Of a stretch of 64,000 bases of DNA, positions 52,856 to 60,950 are shown one piece after another. Numbering within the stretch: position 1 is the stretch's first letter; every line of letters starts with the position of its first letter. The stretch is from Ramlibacter albus (GTDB taxonomy: Bacteria > Pseudomonadota > Gammaproteobacteria > Burkholderiales > Burkholderiaceae_C): positions 1,240,001 through 1,304,000 of the forward strand of contig NZ_JACORU010000001.1 of the NCBI RefSeq assembly GCF_014297445.1, in the 5' to 3' direction. Below the pieces are notes generated by a model, which was given only the letters and a program-made list of their open reading frames with translations, was not told where the DNA came from and made no database searches. Both the position numbers and the translations under genes were made by a program.

Positions 52856-53701
52856 TCAGTTGGTGGAGCGCAGGCCCTGCGCCGCCTCGAGCTGGCGCAC
52901 GGTGTCCAGCAGCAGCGGCGCGACTTCGCGCGTGAGCTTGTCCTTGGGCATGCGGTAGGCGGCCAGCGTGCAGTTCATCGCCACGGGCTGCTCGCGCTGG
53001 GGCAGGCGCACCGGCACGGCCACCGCGTGCACATCCTTGCGCCAGTCGCCGCGCGAGTGGCAGAAGCCGTGCTGCGCATAGAGCTTCTGGTCGGCCTCCC
53101 ACGCGGGGCGGTGCGTGTCGTACAGCTCGCGGTCGTGCACCTTGAGGTAGTTGAGGATGGCCGTGCGCTCGGCCGGCGGGCACGCGAGGATGAGCGCGCG
53201 GCCCATCGACGTGGCCAGCAGCGGGCGCGTGCTGCCGATGTCGGGCAGGTGCTGGTTGAGTGCATCGGCACGCACGGTGTCCACGTACACCATGTCGGCG
53301 CGGTCGCGCATGCCGAGGTTGACGGTGCAGCCCGTCCTGCGGGCGAGCTGCTCCATGAGCGGCCGCGCGACCTGCCGCACGGGCATGCTCGCGAGCAGCG
53401 GGTGGCCGAGCGACAGCACGCCGCTGCCCAGCCGGTATTTCTGCAGGCCGGGGTCGCGCGTGAGGTAGCCCAGCAGCGTGAGCGTGTACGTGAGGCGCGA
53501 CACCGTGGGCTTCGGCAGGCCCGTGCGGTCCGCGATCTCGCGGTTGCCGAGCATCGGCTCGGTGGCGGTGAACGCGCGCAGCACCTCCAGGCCGCGCGCC
53601 AGGTTCATCGAGAACTGGCGGTCGTCGGCGAGGTCGTGCGGGCTGACGAGCCCGGGGAGCGCGATGGCGGTCATGCTTCGTTTCGGCTTGCTGGCGGCCA
53701 T
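52856..53701 (-). CDS. IclR-family transcriptional regulator
   Basis: A 281-residue regulator. The winged helix (about residues 33-92, FTATEPMLGNREIADRTGL and KPTVSRLTYTLTLLGYL) precedes the IclR effector domain (GCTVNLGMRDRADMVYVDTV, RPLLATSMGRALIL, HAVAVPV). ATG at 53701 is used; a second at 53674 is possible. It is first in the leftward operon with acyl-CoA dehydrogenase, Bug, NMO and CoA-binding genes, and diverges from a CoA-transferase. A perfect palindrome in that gap is its probable operator. The same motif before the next divergent pair suggests it also controls those genes. Confidence 0.88.
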   Translation of the reverse strand: MAASKPKRSMTAIALPGLVSPHDLADDRQFSMNLARGLEVLRAFTATEPMLGNREIADRTGLPKPTVSRLTYTLTLLGYLTRDPGLQKYRLGSGVLSLGHPLLASMPVRQVARPLMEQLARRTGCTVNLGMRDRADMVYVDTVRADALNQHLPDIGSTRPLLATSMGRALILACPPAERTAILNYLKVHDRELYDTHRPAWEADQKLYAQHGFCHSRGDWRKDVHAVAVPVRLPQREQPVAMNCTLAAYRMPKDKLTREVAPLLLDTVRQLEAAQGLRSTN

Positions 53702-53733
53702 GATGGTTCCGTGCGAGGGTGGGGTCAAACGGG

Positions 53734-53752
53734 TGTTTCGCTGTGCGAAACA
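53734..53752. promoter_or_regulatory. Palindromic operator, site A (probable IclR target)
   Basis: TGTTTCGC and GCGAAACA form a perfect inverted repeat around TGT, 19 bp in all, in the 91-bp gap between the iclR-type gene and the CoA-transferase. IclR proteins often bind palindromes of this length in their own divergent promoter. An AAGGTGGT sequence follows at 53770-53777, as it does after site B. Confidence 0.7.
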
Positions 53753-53792
53753 TCGATTGTGGGCCGCGAAAGGTGGTGGCACAAACTCGAAG

Positions 53793-55004
53793 ATGACCAC
53801 GAACACCCACTCAGCAGGCGCGCTCGCCGGCGTGCGCATCCTCGACATGGCGACGGTGCTGGCCGCACCGATCGGCGCGACCCTGTGCGCCGACCATGGC
53901 GCCGACGTCGTCAAGCTGGAGCTGCCCGACGGCAGCGACGCGCTGCGCGGCCTGCAGCCGGTCAAGGAGGGCGTGCCGCTGTGGTGGAAGGTGGCCAACC
54001 GCGGCAAGCGCGGCATCACGCTGGACGTGCGGCAGCCGCGCGGAAAAGAGATCTTCCTGTCGATGCTGCCGAAGTTCGACGTGCTGGTGGAGAACTTCCG
54101 CACGGGCAGCATGGACCGCTGGGGCCTGGACATCGAGACGCTGCACAAGGCCAACCCGCGGCTGATCGTCGTGCGGCTCACGGGGTTCGGGCAGACGGGT
54201 CCCTACAAGTCGCGGCCCGGTTACGCACGCATCTTCGAAGCCATGAGCGGGTTCACCAACCTGACGGGAGAAGCGGGTGGGCCGCCGCTGCACAGCAACT
54301 TCCCGGTGGGCGATGCCGTGGCCGGATTGTTCTGCGCGTTCTCGATCGCGTCGGAAGTCGCGCGCATCCGCGGGAATCCGGATGCCAAGGGCGTCGAGGT
54401 GGACCTCGCGGCAACCGAAGCGCTGTTCCGCCTGCTCGACTGCCTGCCGGTGGAGCACGAGATGCTCGGACAGGTGCGCCGGCCGGAGGGCAACCGCGCG
54501 AGCTACACCGCGCCGTCGAACATGTACCGCAGCCGCGACGGGCAGTATTTCTCGCTGGTGGCGTCGTCCAATGCGATCTTCGCGCGCGTGTGCGCCGTCA
54601 TCGGGCAGCCGGCGCTGGGGGAGGACCCGCGCTTCAACAGCAACCCGGCGCGCGTGAAGAACCTGGTGGAGCTGGACGCGAAGCTGGGCGACTGGTTCGG
54701 CGCGCACGACTACGCGGAGATCGCGCCGCGCCTGGAGCAGGCGGGCATCCCGTTCAGCAAGGCGTACACCATCGAGGACATCGAGCAGGACCCGCACTAC
54801 ATCGCGCGGCAGGCGATCGTTCGGCTGCCCGACCCGGACTACGGCAGCCTGCCCGCACCGTGCATCGTGCCGCGGATCGTGGGGCGGGAGATGAAGGTAC
54901 CGCGCACGGGACCCGGCGTTGGGGAGCACAACGCCGAGGTGTATGCCGAGTTCGGGCTGGACACCGCCGAGCTCGCGCGGCTGCTCGAGCAGAAAGTGAT
55001 CTGA
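53793..55004 (+). CDS. Family III CoA-transferase (CaiB/BaiF type)
   Basis: A 403-residue protein. GVRILDMATVLAAPIGATLCADHGADVVKLE is the N-terminal signature. The catalytic Asp of the family (in a GYD-like context) would fall in KSRPGYARIFEAMSGFTNLTG, where Ala stands instead of Asp. This is notable, since the Asp forms the aspartyl-CoA intermediate. It is divergent from the IclR operon across site A. Convergent stop codons with the acyl-CoA dehydrogenase downstream meet in TGATCA with no gap. Confidence 0.85.
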   Translation: MTTNTHSAGALAGVRILDMATVLAAPIGATLCADHGADVVKLELPDGSDALRGLQPVKEGVPLWWKVANRGKRGITLDVRQPRGKEIFLSMLPKFDVLVENFRTGSMDRWGLDIETLHKANPRLIVVRLTGFGQTGPYKSRPGYARIFEAMSGFTNLTGEAGGPPLHSNFPVGDAVAGLFCAFSIASEVARIRGNPDAKGVEVDLAATEALFRLLDCLPVEHEMLGQVRRPEGNRASYTAPSNMYRSRDGQYFSLVASSNAIFARVCAVIGQPALGEDPRFNSNPARVKNLVELDAKLGDWFGAHDYAEIAPRLEQAGIPFSKAYTIEDIEQDPHYIARQAIVRLPDPDYGSLPAPCIVPRIVGREMKVPRTGPGVGEHNAEVYAEFGLDTAELARLLEQKVI

Positions 55005-56225
55005 TCAGTAGTCGACCAGCGACCCTTCGCGCAGGCAAGGGTTGCGCTCGGCCGCCCGCGCACGGCGCACGACGTCGCGGCCGATCACCGTCTTGTGCAC
55101 CTCGCTTGCGCCTTCGCCGATCTGGTTGAGCTTGGCATCGCGGAAGAAGCGCTCCAGCGGGAAGTCCTGCAGGTAGCCGCGGCCGCCCGTGAGCTGGAGG
55201 CAATCGGTCACGACCTTCATGCAAAGGTCCGTGGCCTGCAGCTTGGCCATCGACGCGAACGTGGCCACGTCCGCATCGCCGCGGTCGTACTTGTCCGCGA
55301 CCATCGCGAGCAGGGCGCGCGACGATTCGACCTGCGTCACCATGTCCGCCAGCATCCACTGCACGCCCTGGTGTTCGCCGAGCGCCTTGCCGAACGTGCT
55401 GCGGTCGCATGCATAGGCCGCCGCGATCTCCACCGCGCCGATCGCGCGGCCGAGCGCCATCGCGGCATGGCCGATGCGCGCGCGCAGCAGCGCGTCCTGC
55501 GCGAGGCTGAAGCCTTCGCCCTCGGCTCCCAGGCGATGCGAGTCGGGCACGAACACATCCGTGAGTTCCAGCGAGGAGATCGGCACGCCGTACCAGCCGA
55601 GCTTGCCGACCTCGGGGCTGATGCCGAAGCCTTTCGCGTCGCGCGCCACCAGGGCCGCAAGGAACGTCGACGGGTTGTCTTCCGCACGCCCCACCACCAC
55701 GAACCAGTCCGCCGTGGTCGCGCGCGTGATGAATTTCTTGCGGCCCGTGATGCGGTAGCCGCCGTCCACCCGGCGGAAGAACGTCTTCAGCCCGCGCACG
55801 TCGGACCCGGCGTCCGGTTCCGTCAACGCAAACGCCGATTGCAGCTCGCCCGAGCACAACCCGGGCACCACCTGCTCCTGCAGCGCTTCGGAGGCGCCGG
55901 CGACGATGGCCCGCGTCGACAGGTCCGTGCCGGTGATGATCGACGCCGACGTGCTGCACACGCGCCCCAGCTCCTCGATGATGCGGATGCGCAGTTGCTG
56001 CCGCGCGTCCGTGCCGCCGAAGCGCCGCGGGAACGCGGTGCCCACGATGCCCTCGCGGGCCAGCAGGCGGAAGTTGTCCCACGCGAAGACGTCCTGCTTC
56101 GCCACCTCGGCGGCTTTCGGCCCGAAGGTCGAGCGGCAGAGCTCGCGCACGCGCTGCACCACGGCCAGCTCCTCGGGCTGCAGGTTGCGAAGGAAGTGGT
56201 CGCCGAACAATCGGGTCTCGCTCAT
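55005..56225 (-). CDS. Acyl-CoA dehydrogenase
   Basis: A 406-residue FAD enzyme. QSAFALTEPDAGSDVRGLKTF and YRITGRKKFITRA are the FAD segments, and the catalytic Glu lies in IGEGASEVHKTVIGRDV. LQLTGGRGYLQDFPLERFFRDAK is the usual C-terminal helix pair. It differs from the first acyl-CoA dehydrogenase in this region (for example FITRAT against FITNAP), so the two probably use different substrates. ATG at 56225 is used, as the next upstream ATG lies in the divergent promoter. Confidence 0.9.
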   Translation of the reverse strand: MSETRLFGDHFLRNLQPEELAVVQRVRELCRSTFGPKAAEVAKQDVFAWDNFRLLAREGIVGTAFPRRFGGTDARQQLRIRIIEELGRVCSTSASIITGTDLSTRAIVAGASEALQEQVVPGLCSGELQSAFALTEPDAGSDVRGLKTFFRRVDGGYRITGRKKFITRATTADWFVVVGRAEDNPSTFLAALVARDAKGFGISPEVGKLGWYGVPISSLELTDVFVPDSHRLGAEGEGFSLAQDALLRARIGHAAMALGRAIGAVEIAAAYACDRSTFGKALGEHQGVQWMLADMVTQVESSRALLAMVADKYDRGDADVATFASMAKLQATDLCMKVVTDCLQLTGGRGYLQDFPLERFFRDAKLNQIGEGASEVHKTVIGRDVVRRARAAERNPCLREGSLVDY

Positions 56226-56284
56226 CGTCGTTGTCTCCAGGGTTCCGGGCATCATGCGCGCGCGGGCGCGCACGGTCGAGCGGG

Positions 56285-56303
56285 CGTTTCGATGTGCGAA
56301 ACA
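56285..56303. promoter_or_regulatory. Palindromic operator, site B
   Basis: CGTTTCGA-TGT-GCGAAACA lies in the 119-bp gap between the acyl-CoA dehydrogenase and the AcuI-like gene. GTTTCG (56286-56291) and CGAAAC (56297-56302) pair perfectly with the same 5-bp spacing as in site A, and 17 of 19 positions equal site A. AAGGTGGT follows at 56326-56333. The nearest IclR gene is 2.6 kb away, so both sites probably belong to one regulon. Confidence 0.65.
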
Positions 56304-56344
56304 CCGTCTTGCGCGCACGCGCGGGAAGGTGGTTTCATGCCGCC

Positions 56345-57346
56345 ATGAACCTCCCACCCGACTTCCAGGCCCTGCGCACGCACAGCGAGGGCGGCCGCAT
56401 CGACTCGCGCCTCGTGCGCCTGCGCTTCGACGACCTTTCGCCCGGCGAAGTGCTGGTGCGCACGCGCTACGCCGGCGTCAACTACAAGGACTGCCTGTCG
56501 CTGCACGGGCAGGCGAAGATCATCACGGAGTTCCCGCGCATCGCGGGCATCGAGCTGGTGGGCGAGGTGGTGCAGTCGTCGGACCCGCAGTTCACGGCCG
56601 GGCAGCAGGTGCTGGTGCACGGCTTCCAGACCGGCATCGCCTTCGACGGCGGCTTCGCCGAATACGCACGCGTGCCCGCGAAGCACGTGCACCCGCTGCC
56701 GGAGGGTTTGACGCCGCAGGAAGCCGCCATCCTGGGCGTGCCGGCATTCACCGTCGCGATGGCCGTCGAGCGCTTCCTCGAACTGGGCGTGACGCCCGCA
56801 TCCGGCCCCGTCGCACTGAGCGGCGCTACTGGCGCGGTCGGCGTGATGGCGCTGGGCATCCTGCCGCGCGCGGGCTTCACCGTGAGCGCGATGACGCGCC
56901 GCATGGAACACGCCGACGCGCTCAAGCGCACCGGCGCCACCGAAGTGATCGATGCGGCCGTGCTGCAGCAGCCGCAGCGCCCGCTGGAGAAGGCGCGCTT
57001 CGCCGCCGCCATCGACAACGTCGGCGGCGCCACGCTGTCGTGGCTGCTGCGATCGCTGCAGGACGGCGGCTGCCTCGCATGCGTGGGCAACGCGGCGGGC
57101 AACACCTACGAAGGCAGCGTGCTGCCCTTCATCATGCGCCGCGCTCAGATGTTCGGCGTGGTGGCCAACGCCCCGTGGCCGCAGCGCAAGCGGCTGTGGG
57201 CGAAGCTGGGCGGCGAGTGGAAGCCCGACATGGAAAAGCTGGCGCCGCACGTCAGCCACATCCGGCTGGGCCAGCTGATGGAGCACGCCGCGAAGCAGCT
57301 CGAAGGCAAGGCGGCCGGCCGCGTGCTGGTGGAGTTCGCGCAGTGA
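56345..57346 (+). CDS. YhdH/AcuI-type quinone oxidoreductase (acrylyl-CoA reductase-like, MDR family)
   Basis: A 333-residue zinc-free medium-chain reductase. AGVNYKDCLSLHGQAKI and FPRIAGIELVGEV at the N-terminus, the NADPH loop SGATGAVGVMALGIL (about residue 158) and IDNVGGATLSWLLRSLQDGGCLACVGNAAG follow YhdH/AcuI. That enzyme reduces acryloyl-CoA to propionyl-CoA in DMSP or 3-hydroxypropionate metabolism. Here a general enoyl-CoA reductase role within the acyl-CoA module is likely. It is coupled to the CoA-transferase by a GTGA overlap. Confidence 0.85.
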   Translation: MNLPPDFQALRTHSEGGRIDSRLVRLRFDDLSPGEVLVRTRYAGVNYKDCLSLHGQAKIITEFPRIAGIELVGEVVQSSDPQFTAGQQVLVHGFQTGIAFDGGFAEYARVPAKHVHPLPEGLTPQEAAILGVPAFTVAMAVERFLELGVTPASGPVALSGATGAVGVMALGILPRAGFTVSAMTRRMEHADALKRTGATEVIDAAVLQQPQRPLEKARFAAAIDNVGGATLSWLLRSLQDGGCLACVGNAAGNTYEGSVLPFIMRRAQMFGVVANAPWPQRKRLWAKLGGEWKPDMEKLAPHVSHIRLGQLMEHAAKQLEGKAAGRVLVEFAQ

Positions 57347-58446
57347 AGCGCCAGGGGCCGCTCGCCGGCCTGCGCGTGCTGGAGATCGAGGCCATCGGCC
57401 CCGTGCCCTGGGCCGGGATGATGCTCTCCGACATGGGCGCGGACGTGCTGCGCGTCGACCGGCCTGCGCCGCCCGACATGGGCATCGACCGGGATACGCG
57501 CTACGAGGTGACCGGGCGCGGCCGCCGCTCGATCGTCGTCGACCTTAAGTCCCGTGAAGGTGTCGACAAGGTCCTGCAACTGGCCGGGCGCGCGGACGTG
57601 CTGCTCGAAGGCATGCGCCCCGGCGTGATGGAGCGCCTGGGCCTGGGGCCCGACGTGTGCCTCGCGCGCAATCCGAAGCTGGTCTACGGCCGCATGACCG
57701 GTTGGGGCCAGGACGGCCCGCTGGCGCAGGCGGTGGGCCACGACATCAACTACATCGCGACGGCCGGCGTGCTGCACACGATCGGCCGCGCCGGGCAACC
57801 GCCCGTGCAGCCGCTCAACCTCGTCGGCGATTTCGGCGGCGGCGCGATGCTGCTCGCGTTCGGCGTGCTCGCCGCGCTGCACGAAGCGAAGTCGTCCGGC
57901 CGCGGGCAGGTCGTCGACGCGGCGATGATCGATGGTTCGCTGGCGCTGATGGCGCCGGTGATCGGCCGCTGGCAGGAGGGCGGCTGGCGCGACGAGCGCG
58001 AGGCCAACCTGCTCGATGGCGGCGCGCATTTCTACCGCACGTACGCGACGTCCGACGGCAAGGCGGTGGCCGTCGGTGCGATCGAGCCGCGGTTCTATGC
58101 GGCGCTGTTGAAGGGGCTGGGTCTCGCCGGCGCGGAATTGCCGGCGCAGCAGGACCGCAAGGCGTGGCCCGCGATGCGGGAGCGATTCGCGGCCCTTTTC
58201 GCGCAGCACACGCGCGACCACTGGGCGCAGGTGTTCGACGGCACGGAAGCTTGTGTCTCGCCGGTGCTGTCGCTGGAGGAGATGGCGCGGCACCCGCATG
58301 TCCGTGGACGCGCGAGCCTCGTCGACGTGGATGGCGTGCTGCAGCCGGCTGCTGCGCCGAGGTTCTCGCGCACGCCCGGCGCGGTGGCCGGTCCGCCGGT
58401 TGAGCGTGGCGAAGGAGGCGAAGAGGCGATAGCTGATTGGGTATAG
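57343..58446 (+). CDS. Alpha-methylacyl-CoA racemase-like family III CoA-transferase
   Basis: A 367-residue protein with a GTG start. GLRVLEIEAIGPVPWAGMMLSDMGADVLRVDRP, YGRMTGWGQDGPLAQAVGHDINYIATAG with the racemase His-Asp pair, and SGRGQVVDAAMIDGSLAL are closest to the racemase branch (AMACR). It would interconvert (2R)- and (2S)-methylacyl-CoAs by proton abstraction and return. With a reductase and two dehydrogenases around, degradation of a branched-chain or isoprenoid-like acid is a possible theme (inferred). Confidence 0.87.
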   Translation: MKRQGPLAGLRVLEIEAIGPVPWAGMMLSDMGADVLRVDRPAPPDMGIDRDTRYEVTGRGRRSIVVDLKSREGVDKVLQLAGRADVLLEGMRPGVMERLGLGPDVCLARNPKLVYGRMTGWGQDGPLAQAVGHDINYIATAGVLHTIGRAGQPPVQPLNLVGDFGGGAMLLAFGVLAALHEAKSSGRGQVVDAAMIDGSLALMAPVIGRWQEGGWRDEREANLLDGGAHFYRTYATSDGKAVAVGAIEPRFYAALLKGLGLAGAELPAQQDRKAWPAMRERFAALFAQHTRDHWAQVFDGTEACVSPVLSLEEMARHPHVRGRASLVDVDGVLQPAAAPRFSRTPGAVAGPPVERGEGGEEAIADWV

Positions 58447-58509
58447 CGAGCGGCTGGTGGGCGGAGCAACGCGAAAACGCGCTTGACACTCTCATCGCGG
58501 GTATTTTGC

Positions 58510-58532
58510 GTTTACCCTGATAAAGGGTAAAC
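58510..58532. promoter_or_regulatory. hipBA-type operator region
   Basis: GTTTACCC and GGGTAAAC form a perfect 8-bp inverted repeat around TGATAAA. A third half-site, GTTTAC, recurs at 58536-58541, 26 bp after the first, in direct orientation. The repeat is within the 111-bp gap before the HipB gene. The antitoxin should bind here and autoregulate. A TTGACA at 58483-58488 has no well-placed -10, and a TTGCGT (58506-58511) with TAAACT (58528-58533) at 16 bp is the better promoter guess; the repeat would cover it. Confidence 0.6.
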
Positions 58533-58557
58533 TGCGTTTACTTTCCTTGCGAGTACC

Positions 58558-58806
58558 ATGGCCGATCCTCTCCTGACCACCACCCAGCTCGGGCGCATGT
58601 TGCAGTCGGCGCGCAAGGCCAAGGGCATGACGCAGGCCGCCGTGGGCGCCCGCGTCGGCCTGAGCCAGAAGCGCATCTCCGCACTGGAAATCGCGCCGGG
58701 CACGATCACTGCCGAGCAGCTGCTCAAGCTGTGCGCAGTTCTCGGGCTGGAGCTCACCATCGGCCTTGCGAGCCAGGTTCGCGACTCGGACAAGTTCGGC
58801 TGGTAG
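58558..58806 (+). CDS. hipB: HipB-like antitoxin (XRE family)
   Basis: An 82-residue protein. The helix-turn-helix is LGRMLQSARKAKGMTQAAVGARVGLSQKRISALE (about residues 11-44), and the C-terminal part (LLKLCAVLGLELTIGLAS) gives the dimer strand usual in HipB. It neutralises HipA and represses the operon. hipA begins 2 bp after its stop. Confidence 0.87.
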   Translation: MADPLLTTTQLGRMLQSARKAKGMTQAAVGARVGLSQKRISALEIAPGTITAEQLLKLCAVLGLELTIGLASQVRDSDKFGW

Positions 58807-58808
58807 GG

Positions 58809-60146
58809 ATGGGCCGCAAGTCCCGTACGCGCGCTCTGTCGATATGGGCCAACGGTGTCCGGGTCGGGACGTGGCGCATTCTTCCTCGCGGCGAGATGGA
58901 GTTGCAGTACGACGAAGCATGGCGGGCGTCCGAAGGCGGCCGACCCCTTTCGCTGTCGCTTCCTTTCGGTGCCGACAACTCGCCGTTGCGCGGCGCCGCC
59001 GTCGAGAATTATTTCGACAACCTCCTGCCCGACAGCGACGGAATCCGGCGGCGCATTGCAGAACGCTTCAAGACACAGTCCCTGTCCGCGTTCGATCTGC
59101 TGACCGCTGTGGGGCGCGATTGTGTCGGGGCGGTCCAGCTCCTGCCCGACCACGACAAGCCAGAGGCAGTGGAGAAGATCGAAGGTACCCTGCTGTCCGA
59201 GGAAGAGGTGGCTGCGCACTTGCGCGGCATCGTGTCCCCCCGGTTTCCCGGCTACGACGACGGCGAAGGATTTCGCATATCCCTCGCCGGCATGCAGGAG
59301 AAGACGGCGCTGCTCTGGCATGGCGGGCGCTGGCTGCTGCCGCACGGCGCGACCCCTACTACGCACATCCTGAAACTGCCTCTTGGCCGCGTGGGGAACA
59401 TGCGGGCCGACTTTTCCACTTCGGTCGAGAACGAATGGCTGTGCATGCAACTGATGGAGGCTTTCGGCCTCCAAGTACCACGCACGGCAGTCCTCTCGTT
59501 CGATGGCCAGAAGGTGCTGGGCGTGGAGCGCTTCGACCGCCTGCTGGACCTGTCCGGCCGGTGGATCGCACGGCTGCCCCAGGAAGACTTCTGCCAGGTC
59601 TACGGGTTGCCGCACACACGCAAGTACGAGGCGGACGGCGGACCCGGGCTGCAGCAGATCGCCGGAAAGCTGCTGAACTCGGAGCGTCGCGAGGAGGACA
59701 TCGCTACCCTGATGAAGGCGCAAGTGCTTTTCTGGATGCTCGCGGCGACGGACGGCCACGCCAAGAATTTCAGTATCCGCCTGCTTCCGCAGGGCCGATA
59801 TCGGCTCACGCCGATCTACGACGTGATGTCGATCCTGCCGGCGATGGGCGATGCGCCGAGCCAGCTGCGGTGGCACAAGGCGAAGCTGGCCATGGCCGTT
59901 TCAGGGAAGAACAGGCACTACCTGCTCAAGGACATCCAGCGGCGGCACTTCAATGCGACCGCGCGCAAGGCCGGCTACGGACCCACGGCCGAGCCGCTGA
60001 TTGAAGACATCCTGTCCCGTTTGCCCGGTGCTATCGCGGCGGTGGCCTCCAGGTTGCCGGCAGGCTTTCCGCAGCGCGTCGCGGATACGATCCTGAACGG
60101 TTTGCGCGCTTCGGCCGAGAGGCTGGCGGGCATGCCGCCCACCTGA
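58809..60146 (+). CDS. hipA: HipA-like serine/threonine kinase toxin
   Basis: A 445-residue kinase of full length. N-terminal subdomain with WANGVRVGTW and LPFGADNSPLRG (HipA_N). The ATP site has GFRISLAGMQEKTALL and the catalytic loop ATDGHAKNFSI, with the metal Asp in TPIYDVMS. In E. coli HipA phosphorylates glutamyl-tRNA synthetase and induces persistence. All catalytic residues are kept, so it is likely active. The coupling to hipB is by 2-bp spacing. GC content and codon use look normal, so there is no sign of recent transfer. Confidence 0.9.
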   Translation: MGRKSRTRALSIWANGVRVGTWRILPRGEMELQYDEAWRASEGGRPLSLSLPFGADNSPLRGAAVENYFDNLLPDSDGIRRRIAERFKTQSLSAFDLLTAVGRDCVGAVQLLPDHDKPEAVEKIEGTLLSEEEVAAHLRGIVSPRFPGYDDGEGFRISLAGMQEKTALLWHGGRWLLPHGATPTTHILKLPLGRVGNMRADFSTSVENEWLCMQLMEAFGLQVPRTAVLSFDGQKVLGVERFDRLLDLSGRWIARLPQEDFCQVYGLPHTRKYEADGGPGLQQIAGKLLNSERREEDIATLMKAQVLFWMLAATDGHAKNFSIRLLPQGRYRLTPIYDVMSILPAMGDAPSQLRWHKAKLAMAVSGKNRHYLLKDIQRRHFNATARKAGYGPTAEPLIEDILSRLPGAIAAVASRLPAGFPQRVADTILNGLRASAERLAGMPPT

Positions 60147-60154
60147 GCTGCGCG

Positions 60155-60919
60155 TCAGATCGTCGCACCCCCATCGCAAACGATGGTCGTCCCTGTCACG
60201 AAGCTCCCCGCCTTCGACGCCAGGAACACCGCCGCGCCCGCGATCTCGTCGGGCTCGCCGATGCGCCGCAGCGGCACCTGCTTGTTCACCAGCTCCAGCC
60301 GCGCCGGGTCTTCCCACAACGCTTTCGCGAAATCGGTGCGGATCAGCCCCGGTGCGATGCAGTTCACGCGCACCCCATGCGGGCCGTACTCGTGCGCGAG
60401 GTTGCGCGCGAGCTGCATGTCGGCCGCCTTGGAGACGCAATAGGCACCGATCGTCGTGCTGCCCTTCAGCCCGCCGACCGACGACACGATGACCACCGAG
60501 CCCGACTTGAGCTCCATCATCTGCGGCACGCACATCGAGATGAGCCAGTGGTTGGACAGCACGTTGTTGTCCATGATCTTGCGGAACTGGTCGTCCGAGA
60601 TCTTCGCCATCGGCCCGTAGTAGGGGTTGCTCGCGGCATTGCAGACCAGCGTGTCGATGCGCCCGAACGCCTGCATGGTCTTTTCCACGAGGGCATGCAG
60701 CGCTTCCTTGGACGAGATGCTAGCCGCGACAGCCAGTGCGCGTCCCGCGCCGTACTTCGCGTTGATCTCCGAGGCCACTTCCTCGCAGGCTTCCTGCTTG
60801 CGCGACGAGATGACGACTCGCGCGCCGTGTTCGGCGAGGCGCTCCGCGATGGCGCGGCCGATGCCGCGCGACGAGCCGGTGACGACGGCCACCTGGCCGG
60901 TGAGGTCGAAGAGGGTCAT
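60155..60919 (-). CDS. SDR-family dehydrogenase/reductase
   Basis: A 254-residue classical SDR. TGSSRGIGRAIAERL (about residues 14-28), the VCNAAS motif (NNAG variant), the catalytic Ser in IVSSVGG and YCVSK, and the C-terminal FVTGTTIVCDGG. It resembles DHRS4/YgfF-type ketone or 3-ketoacyl reductases. An Ala-Ser pair in CNAAS differs from NNAG. A CCTGTC-TGAGC-GACAGG hairpin (about 60928-60944) separates it from the flavodoxin-like gene upstream. The substrate is unknown. Confidence 0.87.
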   Translation of the reverse strand: MTLFDLTGQVAVVTGSSRGIGRAIAERLAEHGARVVISSRKQEACEEVASEINAKYGAGRALAVAASISSKEALHALVEKTMQAFGRIDTLVCNAASNPYYGPMAKISDDQFRKIMDNNVLSNHWLISMCVPQMMELKSGSVVIVSSVGGLKGSTTIGAYCVSKAADMQLARNLAHEYGPHGVRVNCIAPGLIRTDFAKALWEDPARLELVNKQVPLRRIGEPDEIAGAAVFLASKAGSFVTGTTIVCDGGATI

Positions 60920-60950
60920 GCTGTCTCCTGTCTGAGCGACAGGTCGCAGC

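Noticed and set aside
58483..58507. Consensus TTGACA with TATTTT as hipBA promoter
   Set aside because: The spacing is only 13 bp, too short for sigma70; left as a note in the operator entry.
60928..60944. CCTGTC-TGAGC-GACAGG hairpin as a terminator
   Set aside because: The stem is six base pairs and no T-run follows on either strand.
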